Positions 1 to 7,496 of a stretch of DNA of 34,922 nt are shown piece by piece. Origin of the DNA: Sandaracinaceae bacterium (GTDB lineage: Bacteria; Myxococcota_A; Polyangia; Polyangiales; Sandaracinaceae); the NCBI GenBank assembly GCA_019694315.1, contig JAIBCE010000043.1, positions 1-34,922 of the forward strand, read 5' to 3'. Numbering within the stretch: the stretch's first letter is position 1; every line of letters begins with the position of its first letter. The notes below the pieces were generated by a model. That model did not search any database and was not told where the DNA came from. It worked only from the letters and a program-made list of their open reading frames with translations. The translations under genes were made by a program, and so were the position numbers.

Positions 1-1935
1 GCACTCGCTCGCAGCGATGGTCGAGCCCGCCGACGCGAACACCCCGAAGCTGCCGCCACCGCCCGTGCCACCGCCGCCGCCGCTGCGGGCCGCACATCCA
101 CCCGCGCCACCACCACCACCACCGCCACCGCGCGAGTCGGTGCCGTCGTCGCAGCCGCCGCCGCCGCCTCCGCCTCCGCCCGCCGTGCCGTTGCTGCCCG
201 CACCGCCGGTGCCGCCCGCATTGGCAGCCCAGTAGTTGCCGACCAGGTGTCCAATGGCGCCTGTCGCACCTGCGCCCGCGCTGCCGTTCACGACGCGCCC
301 GCCCGTGCCGTCGGTGCCTGCGCTGCAGAGCCCGCCGCCGCCACCGAGGCGACCGAAGGTGCCCGTCACGTCGCTCGCGTTGGTGCCCGCGAGCCCCGAG
401 CGCGCGTTGAGATCGAGCGTGAAGACGCCGCAGTCGGAGTCCATCGAGCCGCCCTGACCGCCAGTGCCTCCCGTCGAGGAGCACGTGCCGTTGCCACCCG
501 CGGGGCCGCCGCCCTGGCGCGAGGTGCTGCAGGTCGTCGACTCTCGCACCGCGTCGGCGCCGTTGGTGCCGCTCATCCCGGCCGTGGCGCCCACGCTGAT
601 CGCGTCGGAGCCCGCCGTACCGTCGGCGCCGTCGGCGCCGTTGCCCGCGATGATGGAGACGCGGACCAGGTCGACACGCGAGCCGATCGCATGCACCGCA
701 TAGCTCGAGCGGCCACCGTCTGCGGTGGTGCCCGACGCGTCGGGACCGATGACGTAGAGGTTCTCGACCATCGCCCCCACCGCGAGGTCGCGCGCGCGGA
801 TCGTCATGTACTGCATGTCGCGCGAGTCGAGCGAGCCCGCGATCTCGGTGCGGTGGCCCGCCGACACACGCGCATCGCGCACCCACATCGCGTCGTAGCC
901 GCCGAAGATGCGCACGCCGTCGCGGAGGTTGACGATCTCGTCGTAGCGCCCGGCCATCACGAACACGTCGCGCCGGCTCTCGATCACGCCGCGGCCCAGG
1001 CCGTAGGTGATCGTGCGGCACGGCGAGGTCGTGTCGAGGCCGCAGGTCGCGGAGTCCACGCCCATCGAGATGGAGACGAAGATGCCGCGCTCGCGGTCAC
1101 CATCGATGCCGTCGCAGTCGCTGTCGACGAACGCGCCGTCGGGGTCGTCGGTGCCCGCGCCGATCGCGCACTCGCAGCCGTTCATCGGGTTGCGATCCGC
1201 GTCCGCGAAGCCCGTGAGACAGCCCAGCGCGCAGCTGCCCATCGCGCACGCCGCCGACATGTTCACCTGCGCGGGACCGGGTGTCGGACACACGACGCAG
1301 TCGTTGGCGCCGGTGCCGCAGTGCGCGACGTTGGTGAGGAAGTCGGGGTACGGCGTCGCGAGGCACATCCCCATCGCGTCCGAGCACTCGTCGATGGTGC
1401 AGCTGTTGACGTCGTCGCACGCGCGCGTGCCGGCGCTGCGGCAGGTGCCCATGACGCAGCTCTCGACGCCGTTGCAGAACACGCCGTCGTCCGCGCAGTC
1501 GGAGTCGAACTCGCACGGCGGCGCGTCCGCACAGCCCCGACCGACGTAGCAGTGCGTGCCCATCGGGCACATCGCGTCGTTGGGCGTGTTGGTGCACATG
1601 TCCATGCCCGCGCTGCACGCGTCGGTCGTGCACGTCACGCCGTCGTCGCACGTGGGAATGTCGGCGGCGACGCAGCGGCCCATCTCGCAGGCGAGGGTGC
1701 CGTTGCAGAACACACCGTCGTCGGTGCAGTCGCGATCGACCAGGCACTCGACCGTCGGCGCGTCGGGGCGCGGCCCAGCGTCGCTCCCCGTGTCACTCGC
1801 AGCGCCGTCGCGCGCGGCATCGGCGGGCCCGCTGTCCCGCCCTCCACCAGTGCCCGTACCTCCGTCGGCACACGCAGACGCCAGCGCAGTGGCGATCACC
1901 AGGACGAGCAACGCAGACCGACGACTCCAAGTCAT
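1..1935 (-). CDS. Cysteine-rich then glycine-rich secreted lipoprotein, 3' end beyond the window
   Basis: Reading from an ATG at 1935, the frame stays open for 645 codons to the first base of the window, so the C terminus is missing. Residues 1-22 form a lipoprotein signal (basic start, hydrophobic core, LASAC lipobox, C22). An Asp/Gly-rich linker follows, then repeated units of the type DDGVFCNG...C...GTC. Next come a DCDGIDGD calcium-binding-like motif and a segment (SPCRTITYGLGRGVI) resembling the start of DUF1565-type right-handed beta-helix proteins. The rest is strongly Gly/Ala-rich, with runs of up to nine glycines. The likely role is a surface or extracellular structural protein; no catalytic motif is visible. 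Such mosaics are common among Myxococcota lipoproteins. The opposite strand carries long proline-rich open frames that are shadows of the glycine codons. Gene identity is secure, function is not. Confidence 0.85.
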   Translation of the reverse strand, partial: MTWSRRSALLVLVIATALASACADGGTGTGGGRDSGPADAARDGAASDTGSDAGPRPDAPTVECLVDRDCTDDGVFCNGTLACEMGRCVAADIPTCDDGVTCTTDACSAGMDMCTNTPNDAMCPMGTHCYVGRGCADAPPCEFDSDCADDGVFCNGVESCVMGTCRSAGTRACDDVNSCTIDECSDAMGMCLATPYPDFLTNVAHCGTGANDCVVCPTPGPAQVNMSAACAMGSCALGCLTGFADADRNPMNGCECAIGAGTDDPDGAFVDSDCDGIDGDRERGIFVSISMGVDSATCGLDTTSPCRTITYGLGRGVIESRRDVFVMAGRYDEIVNLRDGVRIFGGYDAMWVRDARVSAGHRTEIAGSLDSRDMQYMTIRARDLAVGAMVENLYVIGPDASGTTADGGRSSYAVHAIGSRVDLVRVSIIAGNGADGADGTAGSDAISVGATAGMSGTNGADAVRESTTCSTSRQGGGPAGGNGTCSSTGGTGGQGGSMDSDCGVFTLDLNARSGLAGTNASDVTGTFGRLGGGGGLCSAGTDGTGGRVVNGSAGAGATGAIGHLVGNYWAANAGGTGGAGSNGTAGGGGGGGGGCDDGTDSRGGGGGGGGAGGCAARSGGGGGTGGGGSFGVFASAGSTIAASEC

Positions 1936-2023
1936 ACACACCTCGTACGTGCGGTGAGCCCCGCGGAGATCAGGGTACATGCTCGCGAGCGCGCGCGTCG
2001 AGCGTGGCCCGACGACGGTCGCG

Positions 2024-2045
2024 GCGGAGCCCGCGGACGCTCCGC
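2024..2045 (-). terminator. Possible hairpin terminator of the kinase gene
   Basis: A perfect 7-bp stem (GCGGAGC/GCTCCGC, 8-nt loop) begins at the TAG stop codon of the kinase-receiver gene on the minus strand. No T-tract follows, so it may be a weak terminator or simply a stable 3' end. Confidence 0.35.
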
Positions 2046-3439
2046 TACTTCTTGCCGAGCGTGCGGCGCACGAGCGCGACGAGCGCCATCGGATCGATGG
2101 GCTTCACGACGAAGCCGTCTGCGCCGAGGGCCTGGAGCAGCCGCCAGTCGGGCGCGCCACCGGTCGCGGTCGCGACGAGGATCGGCATCTTCTCGGCGTT
2201 GGGCGTCGCGCGGAACGCGGCGGTCAGCTCGATGCCGTTGAGCCCTGGCATGTCGAGGTCGATCACCGCGAGCGAGGCGGGGCGCTTCTCCACCGCGCCG
2301 AGCGCGAGCGCGCCGTTGTCGACGGTGACGATCTCGGCCCCCTCGAACGCGAACGCGAGCGTCTCGCTCACGAGCGCCGCGAAGTCGTCGTCGTCGTCGG
2401 CCACGATGAAGCGAAGGCCGCGCGTGCCCGCGCTGACGCTCTGTCGTGCGGAGAGCATCTCGCGGCGGAACGCGTCGGCGCTCGGCGTGCGCTGCGCGGG
2501 ATCCTTGGCCATCGCGCGCAGGAGCACCTTGTCGAACGCAGGCGGGAGATCCGCGCGGATCTCGCTCGGAGTGGGGGGCGTGCCATCGACGTGCGCCGTC
2601 ATCATCTCGATCGCGTCGTCGGTCTCGTACGGCAGTCGACCCGTGAGCAGCTCGTAGGCCATCACGGCGAGCGAGTAGACGTCGGCGCGGCCGTGCATGC
2701 CCGCGGGCACGACGGCGCCGGTCACGCTCTCGGGCGCCATGTACGCGGGCGTTCCGCTCACCGTGTCGCGCGCCTCCTTGCGAGGCTTGTCGAGGATCCG
2801 CGCGAGGCCCAGATCCGCCACGCACACGCGGAACGCGGGGCCGACGAGGATGTTGGTCCACTTGAGATCGCAATGGACGGTGCCGGCCTTGTGGATGGCG
2901 GACACGCCGCGACAGACCTGATCGATGATGCCGATCGCCTCGTCGATCGCGACGGGAGCGCCCTTGCGCTTCTCCATCCACGCCTCGACGTGCATGCCGG
3001 GCACGTACTCCATGATGAAGTACGGAGAGCCGCGGTACTCGTCGAAGGCGTAGATCTCGACGACGTTCTCGTGGCGCACGCGCGCCATGGCGCGGGCCTC
3101 TTCGAGGAAGCGCTGGTGCGCCTCGGGGCTCGAGACGTACTCGGGGTGGATCAGCTTGATCGCCACGTCGCGCTCGAGGCGCACGTCGCGACCGAGGAGG
3201 ACCACGCCCATCGCGCCCTCACCGAGGACGCGCAGGATGCGATAGGTGCCCGCGAAGATCTCTCCGACGGACGGGACCCAGCCGGGTGACGAAGACCACT
3301 CCAGCTCCGGCTCGCTCGGCGGTGATGACGACGGCCCGAGCGGGTCGAGGGCACGACGCTCCGCGCCCGGGTCGGACGTGGGGCGAGGCGACGTGCGTCC
3401 AGGGGGGCGCTGCGTGGGAGAGCCGTTGTCGGAAGCCAT
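2045..3439 (-). CDS. Hanks-type Ser/Thr kinase fused to a C-terminal response-regulator receiver domain
   Basis: A cytoplasmic signalling protein of 464 residues. After a Pro/Ser-rich N-terminal tail, the kinase domain spans about residues 60-330: glycine loop GEGAMG, VAIK lysine K95, catalytic loop HCDLKWTN (D191, N196), metal-binding DLG (D209) and the GTPAYMAPE activation segment. The usual HRDLKPxN is altered: the Arg before the catalytic Asp is Cys and the Pro is Trp, so activation-loop control probably differs. The receiver (about 342-464) has the acidic cluster DDDDD, phosphoacceptor D394 in VIDLDMPG and conserved K446 in VVKPID. No transmembrane segment is seen. The ATG at 3439 is preferred; a TTG at 3484 would add 15 residues, and neither has a clear Shine-Dalgarno site. 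It is divergent from the HPt-receiver gene at 3500, which could exchange phosphate with this receiver. Confidence 0.9.
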   Translation of the reverse strand: MASDNGSPTQRPPGRTSPRPTSDPGAERRALDPLGPSSSPPSEPELEWSSSPGWVPSVGEIFAGTYRILRVLGEGAMGVVLLGRDVRLERDVAIKLIHPEYVSSPEAHQRFLEEARAMARVRHENVVEIYAFDEYRGSPYFIMEYVPGMHVEAWMEKRKGAPVAIDEAIGIIDQVCRGVSAIHKAGTVHCDLKWTNILVGPAFRVCVADLGLARILDKPRKEARDTVSGTPAYMAPESVTGAVVPAGMHGRADVYSLAVMAYELLTGRLPYETDDAIEMMTAHVDGTPPTPSEIRADLPPAFDKVLLRAMAKDPAQRTPSADAFRREMLSARQSVSAGTRGLRFIVADDDDDFAALVSETLAFAFEGAEIVTVDNGALALGAVEKRPASLAVIDLDMPGLNGIELTAAFRATPNAEKMPILVATATGGAPDWRLLQALGADGFVVKPIDPMALVALVRRTLGKK

Positions 3440-3499
3440 GAGAGGGACGCCAGAAACGATGCCCGTCTGCTCGGAGACATGCAAGAATGAGTTGGCTGC

Positions 3500-4333
3500 A
3501 TGTCGAGCAGTGGGTCACGCGCATCGTCCACACCGCCCGAGCCCGAGGCGGCATCGCCCTTCGATGCCCTCGAGGCCCGCCTGGCGGCGCTCAAGGACAA
3601 GATGGCGCGTGGCCTGCCGGACCGCGCCGCCGAGATCGAGCACGCTGCGACACGCTTGGCGAGCGGCGACGTCTCGGCGCGCGACGACCTGCGACGGCTC
3701 GCGCACAAGCTCCGCGGCATCGCGGGCAGCTACGGCTACCCACACCTCACCGAGCTCGCGGGGCAGCTCGAGACGCTCGCGCGGAGCGAGGCGAGCGACA
3801 CCGAGGTCCTTGCGCGCGCACGAGATCTGGCGAGCGCGACGCGAGAGGCCGGACCTCAATCGGGCGTCGTGGCCAAGCCCGAGGACCAGCCTGTGCCGGC
3901 GCCGCGGAGCGAAGAGCCGCGCAAGGCGGCGATGCCCGCGGTGGCGCCGGGCCTCGTAGGCCTCGAGGTGCTCGCGGCCGACGACGACGACGCGACGCGA
4001 CGCTTGCTCGAGATCACCCTGGTGCAGCTCGGCCGCATGAAGGGCGCGCTCTTCGACCGAGGGCCGCTCCTGCTCGACGAGCTCACGAAGCGCGAGCGCG
4101 TGGACCTCGTGGTGGTCGACGCGATGATGCCCGACATGAACGGGCTCGAGCTGATCGAGGCCGCGGTGGCGCGTGGGCTGGCGTCGCGGGTGTCGCGCTT
4201 CGTGGTGCTCTCGGCGGCGACGGCCGAGGAGCTCGGCTGGGTGCTCCCGCCCGGGCTCCGCGTCGGCTGGCTCCGCAAGCCGTTCCGACCGAAGGAGCTG
4301 CTCACCGCGCTGGCGGCCCTCGGAAACGATTGA
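3500..4333 (+). CDS. HPt domain protein with C-terminal receiver domain
   Basis: A 277-residue cytoplasmic protein. The N-terminal helical domain carries the HPt signature AHKLRGIAGSYG, with H69 as the expected phosphorylated histidine. A Pro-rich linker (about 120-150) leads to a receiver domain with acidic cluster DDDD (161-164), phosphoacceptor D207 in VVVDAMMPDMNG and K260 in LRKPF. HPt domains shuttle phosphate between receivers, so with the divergent kinase-receiver next door this could be a relay node. No output domain is visible in either protein, so a further partner must be encoded elsewhere. The last 32 bp overlap the end of the convergent metalloprotease gene. Confidence 0.85.
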   Translation: MSSSGSRASSTPPEPEAASPFDALEARLAALKDKMARGLPDRAAEIEHAATRLASGDVSARDDLRRLAHKLRGIAGSYGYPHLTELAGQLETLARSEASDTEVLARARDLASATREAGPQSGVVAKPEDQPVPAPRSEEPRKAAMPAVAPGLVGLEVLAADDDDATRRLLEITLVQLGRMKGALFDRGPLLLDELTKRERVDLVVVDAMMPDMNGLELIEAAVARGLASRVSRFVVLSAATAEELGWVLPPGLRVGWLRKPFRPKELLTALAALGND

Positions 4334-5168
4334 GAGACGGGGAGACAGTCGTTTCTCGGGACCGTATGGGCGTGCGGGGTTCGGGGAATCGGACGCATCG
4401 CGATCGACGTCTTCGGATCGTGACGAGCGAGAGCGAGAGGGCGCCCGCCACCAGCCAGAGATCCGACGTGCTCGCGCCTCGAGGCTGGGCCGCGCACGAG
4501 GAGCGCACGCCGCCCGAGCCGCCCGGGTACACGTCGCAGAGCGCGTTGATGTCGTCCTCGGCGAGGTCCCGCTTGCTCGTCTCCTCGAGGGCCGCGCTCG
4601 CGTACATGGTCGCATCGCGCACGTCGGTGTGGCCGAAGCCGAGCACGTGCCCGAGCTCGTGGGTGAGGGTGTTCTGGACGTCGTCGTGTCCGGTGAGCGG
4701 GGGCGTCTCGGCCGACCACACGTGATCGACCGCGTTCATGTCGATGTCGGCGTCCAGGATCTCGCCGCTGGATCGTCGGTAGACCGTGGAGGTGAGCGCC
4801 AGGGTCTCGGGGCCGAGCTCCGCCGGCCAGTCGCTCGCGCGAAAGACGATGCGGTTCTCCATGTCGACGGCGGTGCGCTGGAGGTTCGTGGACAAGCCCG
4901 TCACCTCGCCGCCGTCGAGGAGCACGATGCGGGTGCAGCCTCCGGCGCGGCTCCAGGCGCGCAGCGAGGACTGGAACGCCGGCCGCGCGTCCGCAGGGTC
5001 CACGCCGGGGATCGACGTCGATGCCAGCCGCATCTCGATGGAGCTGGGCGTCCAGTAGAGAGGCGTGCCGCCCGGGATGTCGTCGACCGTCGCGCGCACG
5101 TACGCATGCGCAGGTTGGGCGGGCCACACGAGCACGAGGGCGAGCACCGAGAGCCGACCGAGGCGCAT
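4302..5168 (-). CDS. Matrixin-like zinc metalloprotease with MYXO-CTERM-like tail
   Basis: A 288-residue exported protease. Residues 1-22 are a signal peptide ending AHA. The metzincin motif HELGHVLGFGH supplies ligands H170, H174, H180 and base E171, with M188 as the likely Met-turn. Near the C terminus an SSC motif (C225) is followed by a hydrophobic segment (about 236-250) and RRRR, the layout of the MYXO-CTERM sorting signal that anchors proteins in the myxobacterial envelope. Unusually, about 34 residues continue past the arginines (a normal tail ends there), and the added codons run into the 3' end of the HPt gene on the other strand. The ATG at 5168 is chosen because the signal peptide starts there; an upstream in-frame extension has no sensible sequence. 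Confidence 0.85.
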   Translation of the reverse strand: MRLGRLSVLALVLVWPAQPAHAYVRATVDDIPGGTPLYWTPSSIEMRLASTSIPGVDPADARPAFQSSLRAWSRAGGCTRIVLLDGGEVTGLSTNLQRTAVDMENRIVFRASDWPAELGPETLALTSTVYRRSSGEILDADIDMNAVDHVWSAETPPLTGHDDVQNTLTHELGHVLGFGHTDVRDATMYASAALEETSKRDLAEDDINALCDVYPGGSGGVRSSCAAQPRGASTSDLWLVAGALSLSLVTIRRRRSRCVRFPEPRTPIRSRETTVSPSLNRFRGPPAR

Positions 5169-5335
5169 CACGCCGATGGTGCCAGGGTTCGAGCCCTGGC
5201 GCTCGCCCTGGCGTAGGGGACCCGGATGGGACGCGGGAGGTCGTGTGAATGACGCACGTATGACGCAGCGCGACATACGCGCCGTGATGTCGCTTGCTGC
5301 ACTCGGCGCCACCCCTCTGGTAGAGTGACGCCTCG

Positions 5336-6313
5336 ATGGTTCGGTTGCGCCGAGTGCCTGTCCTGGTGAGCACGCTCGCGCTCGTCGCGGGGTGCGGCTC
5401 GGCCGACCGTGTGGAAGTGAGTGGAGTCGTGCGCGACGGGCGCACGGGCTCACCGCTCGCTGGGGCTCGTGTGACCGGCGCCGATGGCGTCGCGACGCAC
5501 ACCGATGCCGAAGGGCGCTTCACGCTCGCCGTGATGCGTGGCCTTCGGACCCAGCTGCGCGTGAGCGCCGAGGGACACGCCGACGCGGTGCAATCGTTCG
5601 GAGTGGATGCCTTCGTCACGCCCGCCGTGCTCGCGTTCGAGCTCGAGCCCATCGTCGTGGAGGAGCCTCAGGAGGAGACGGATCCGGATGCGGTGGTGCG
5701 CTGGAGCACCGCCGAGTGGGTTGCGCAGCGCTTCTCGCGCGGTCACGCCGAGGCGCAGCACGACGCACGGGAGGAGGATGGCGGCGCCTGGATCGACGGC
5801 GGCTCGCGCGAGGGTGCCCCGCGCCGACCGTGTCCCGCGCTGCTCGAATCCGACGGCGTTGATACGCCCCCTTGGAGCGCGGAGGACGTGCCCATGGAGG
5901 TCGGAGGTCGGCCCATGCGATGGCTCGGCGCCGGCGCGCGCTGCGTCGAGTGCCATCGAGATGGGAGCGCTGGCTGGGAAGCAAACGAAGTGGCGTCCGG
6001 CCCGCACGCCGATCTCGGCGACTCGTGCATGTCCTGTCACGCCGAAGATGGTGCGGCCGAGCCGCGGGCGTGCGCGAGGTGTCATGGCGACGCCGTCGAA
6101 GGTGTCGGCCCCGACACGAATCGCGAATGGCACGTGGAGCAAGTCGCGGTCGCCGCACCCACGTACGCGCCCGTCGTGGAGCGCGCCCGTCGCGCGATGG
6201 AGCGTCGACTCGCTCCACCCATGCTGGGACGATGGATCGAGCACGGCGCTGGAAGCCCGCGTGCCGATCACGACCCGGAGACGCTCGCTCGCATCCGCGC
6301 ACTGCCTCTCTGA
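5336..6313 (+). CDS. Triheme c-type cytochrome lipoprotein with N-terminal carboxypeptidase-regulatory-like domain
   Basis: A 325-residue lipoprotein (signal 1-19, lipobox LVAGC, C20). Residues about 26-95 resemble a CarboxypepD_reg/transthyretin-like beta-sandwich (VSGVVRDGRTGSPLAGARV and TDAEGRF). After an acidic linker, three CxxCH haem c attachment sites occur within 50 residues: CVECH (C203-H207), CMSCH (C231-H235) and CARCH (C246-H250). Further histidines (for example in the GPHAD and EWHVEQ segments) could be distal ligands. The known role of such motifs is covalent haem c, hence periplasmic or outer-membrane electron transfer. The electron partner is not encoded nearby. The gene is divergent from the matrixin-like gene (167-bp gap, no clear promoter recognised) and convergent with the HExxH gene, with only 7 bp between the stops. 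Confidence 0.85.
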   Translation: MVRLRRVPVLVSTLALVAGCGSADRVEVSGVVRDGRTGSPLAGARVTGADGVATHTDAEGRFTLAVMRGLRTQLRVSAEGHADAVQSFGVDAFVTPAVLAFELEPIVVEEPQEETDPDAVVRWSTAEWVAQRFSRGHAEAQHDAREEDGGAWIDGGSREGAPRRPCPALLESDGVDTPPWSAEDVPMEVGGRPMRWLGAGARCVECHRDGSAGWEANEVASGPHADLGDSCMSCHAEDGAAEPRACARCHGDAVEGVGPDTNREWHVEQVAVAAPTYAPVVERARRAMERRLAPPMLGRWIEHGAGSPRADHDPETLARIRALPL

Positions 6314-6314
6314 C

Positions 6315-6326
6315 GCGTGATCACGC
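6315..6326. repeat. 12-bp perfect palindrome spanning two convergent stop codons
   Basis: GCGTGATCACGC lies exactly between the TGA ending the cytochrome lipoprotein gene (6311-6313) and the TGA ending the HExxH gene (6321-6323 on the other strand). It has no loop, so a terminator role is doubtful. Confidence 0.4.
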
Positions 6327-7496
6327 AGCGCCGCTGAGCGCCGCGAGCCGACGCACGCCCTGGCCGTGGAGAGCGCGCAGCTCGCCGAGCAGCTCGCGAC
6401 CACTCGAGCTGGGACGTGCGTGGGCCTCGAGCAGCTCCAGGCCCTCCTGGTTGATCCGCACGATCTGCCGCATGCGCTCGCGGACACGCTCGCTCCCCAC
6501 GAGCGGGTCCGCCGCCTCGTGCATCGCGGCGTAGAGGAGCGCCACCGGCACGAAGGCGTGAACCGCGAGCAACACCCCGAGCAGCGGGCGTGGGTCGGGG
6601 CGCACGGGGGAGCGATACCGCTCGGTGGGATCGTTCTCGAGGAGGGGATCGACGGTGAGGACGGCGTTGAGCTTGTTGTGCTGCGCCTCGTGCACCACGG
6701 CCTCGGTCATGGTGAGCGGGTCGGGGTGGAGCGAGACATAGATGACGCCGAGCGCCTCACGGTACGAGGCCGACAGGTGCCGCTCGTCGTCGGTGCCGAC
6801 GGGGACGATCTCGGAGAGGACGACCTCGAGCTCCTGCCGGTGGAGGGGCAGGTAGCGCTCGATGCGCGCCAGGGCATCGCGGAGCGACGCGACCCAGCGC
6901 GCGGGAGCCGCGCCGCCCAGATCGAGCTCGCTGCCGGCCTTGTCGGGGTGCGCCTCGTAGGACGAGAGGGGGTTGTCGTCGACGAGGGCGAGGGCGATCG
7001 ACGGCGAGAGGGGCTCGAAGGCCACGGCCGTCTCGCAAGCACGGCCCCCCTGGCTGAGCGAACCGTCGCGGCCGATCGTCAGCGGCAGCGCGGGGTCGAG
7101 CGTGGCGACCTCGCGCCGTGATCGCACGATCAGTCGCGAGGGGGGACGCTCGAGACGAAGGGGGGTCTCGAGCGCCGCGCTCGCCCCGAGCTCCGCCGCG
7201 AGCGTGGCCAGACCCACCCGGAGATGATCGGCCGCGCCCGGCATCGCGTCGGCAGCCAGGCGCAGGTGGACATAGATCGACGGACGTCGGAGCGCAGACC
7301 ACACGAGGCCCGGTTGTCCTCTCGAGAGCGGACCGAGCACGCCGAGGACCGCCCGCGCGTCGCTCATCTCCGCGGCGTCCCCTCGCAGGGGAAGGCGCTG
7401 GAGATCACGGACCAGCTTCCCGAGCGCCGCGCCCAGGTGACGGCGCACGGCGCGGACGTCGACGCTGGGCAGCGTGAGCTCGAGCGGCTCGCTCAT
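6321..7496 (-). CDS. HExxH-motif enzyme of the RiPP-associated TIGR04267 type
   Basis: A 391-residue protein without signal peptide or membrane segment. The diagnostic part is the C-terminal region: EAVVHEAQHNKLN (H269, E270, H273), then a segment with RSPVRPDPRPLLGVLLAVHAF. This combination, HExxH followed by a ...DPRPL.GVL..V.AF segment, is the signature of the TIGR04267 HEXXH motif domain, best known beside or fused to radical-SAM maturases such as FxsB. The metal-binding motif is intact. No radical-SAM enzyme and no obvious precursor peptide is visible nearby. Its ATG overlaps the stop of the upstream M23 peptidase gene (ATGA), so translation is coupled. Family assignment is fairly sure; the substrate is unknown. 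Confidence 0.8.
   Translation of the reverse strand: MSEPLELTLPSVDVRAVRRHLGAALGKLVRDLQRLPLRGDAAEMSDARAVLGVLGPLSRGQPGLVWSALRRPSIYVHLRLAADAMPGAADHLRVGLATLAAELGASAALETPLRLERPPSRLIVRSRREVATLDPALPLTIGRDGSLSQGGRACETAVAFEPLSPSIALALVDDNPLSSYEAHPDKAGSELDLGGAAPARWVASLRDALARIERYLPLHRQELEVVLSEIVPVGTDDERHLSASYREALGVIYVSLHPDPLTMTEAVVHEAQHNKLNAVLTVDPLLENDPTERYRSPVRPDPRPLLGVLLAVHAFVPVALLYAAMHEAADPLVGSERVRERMRQIVRINQEGLELLEAHARPSSSGRELLGELRALHGQGVRRLAALSGAA

Noticed and set aside
17..2241. Long proline-, alanine- and arginine-rich open frames on the plus strand
   Set aside because: They are antisense to the glycine- and cysteine-rich lipoprotein and to the kinase; GC-rich DNA leaves such frames open by chance, and they show no start signals or domains.
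3440..3484. TTG start adding 15 residues to the kinase-receiver protein
   Set aside because: No Shine-Dalgarno site and only 15 bp from the divergent gene's start; the ATG at 3439 is simpler, though not proven.
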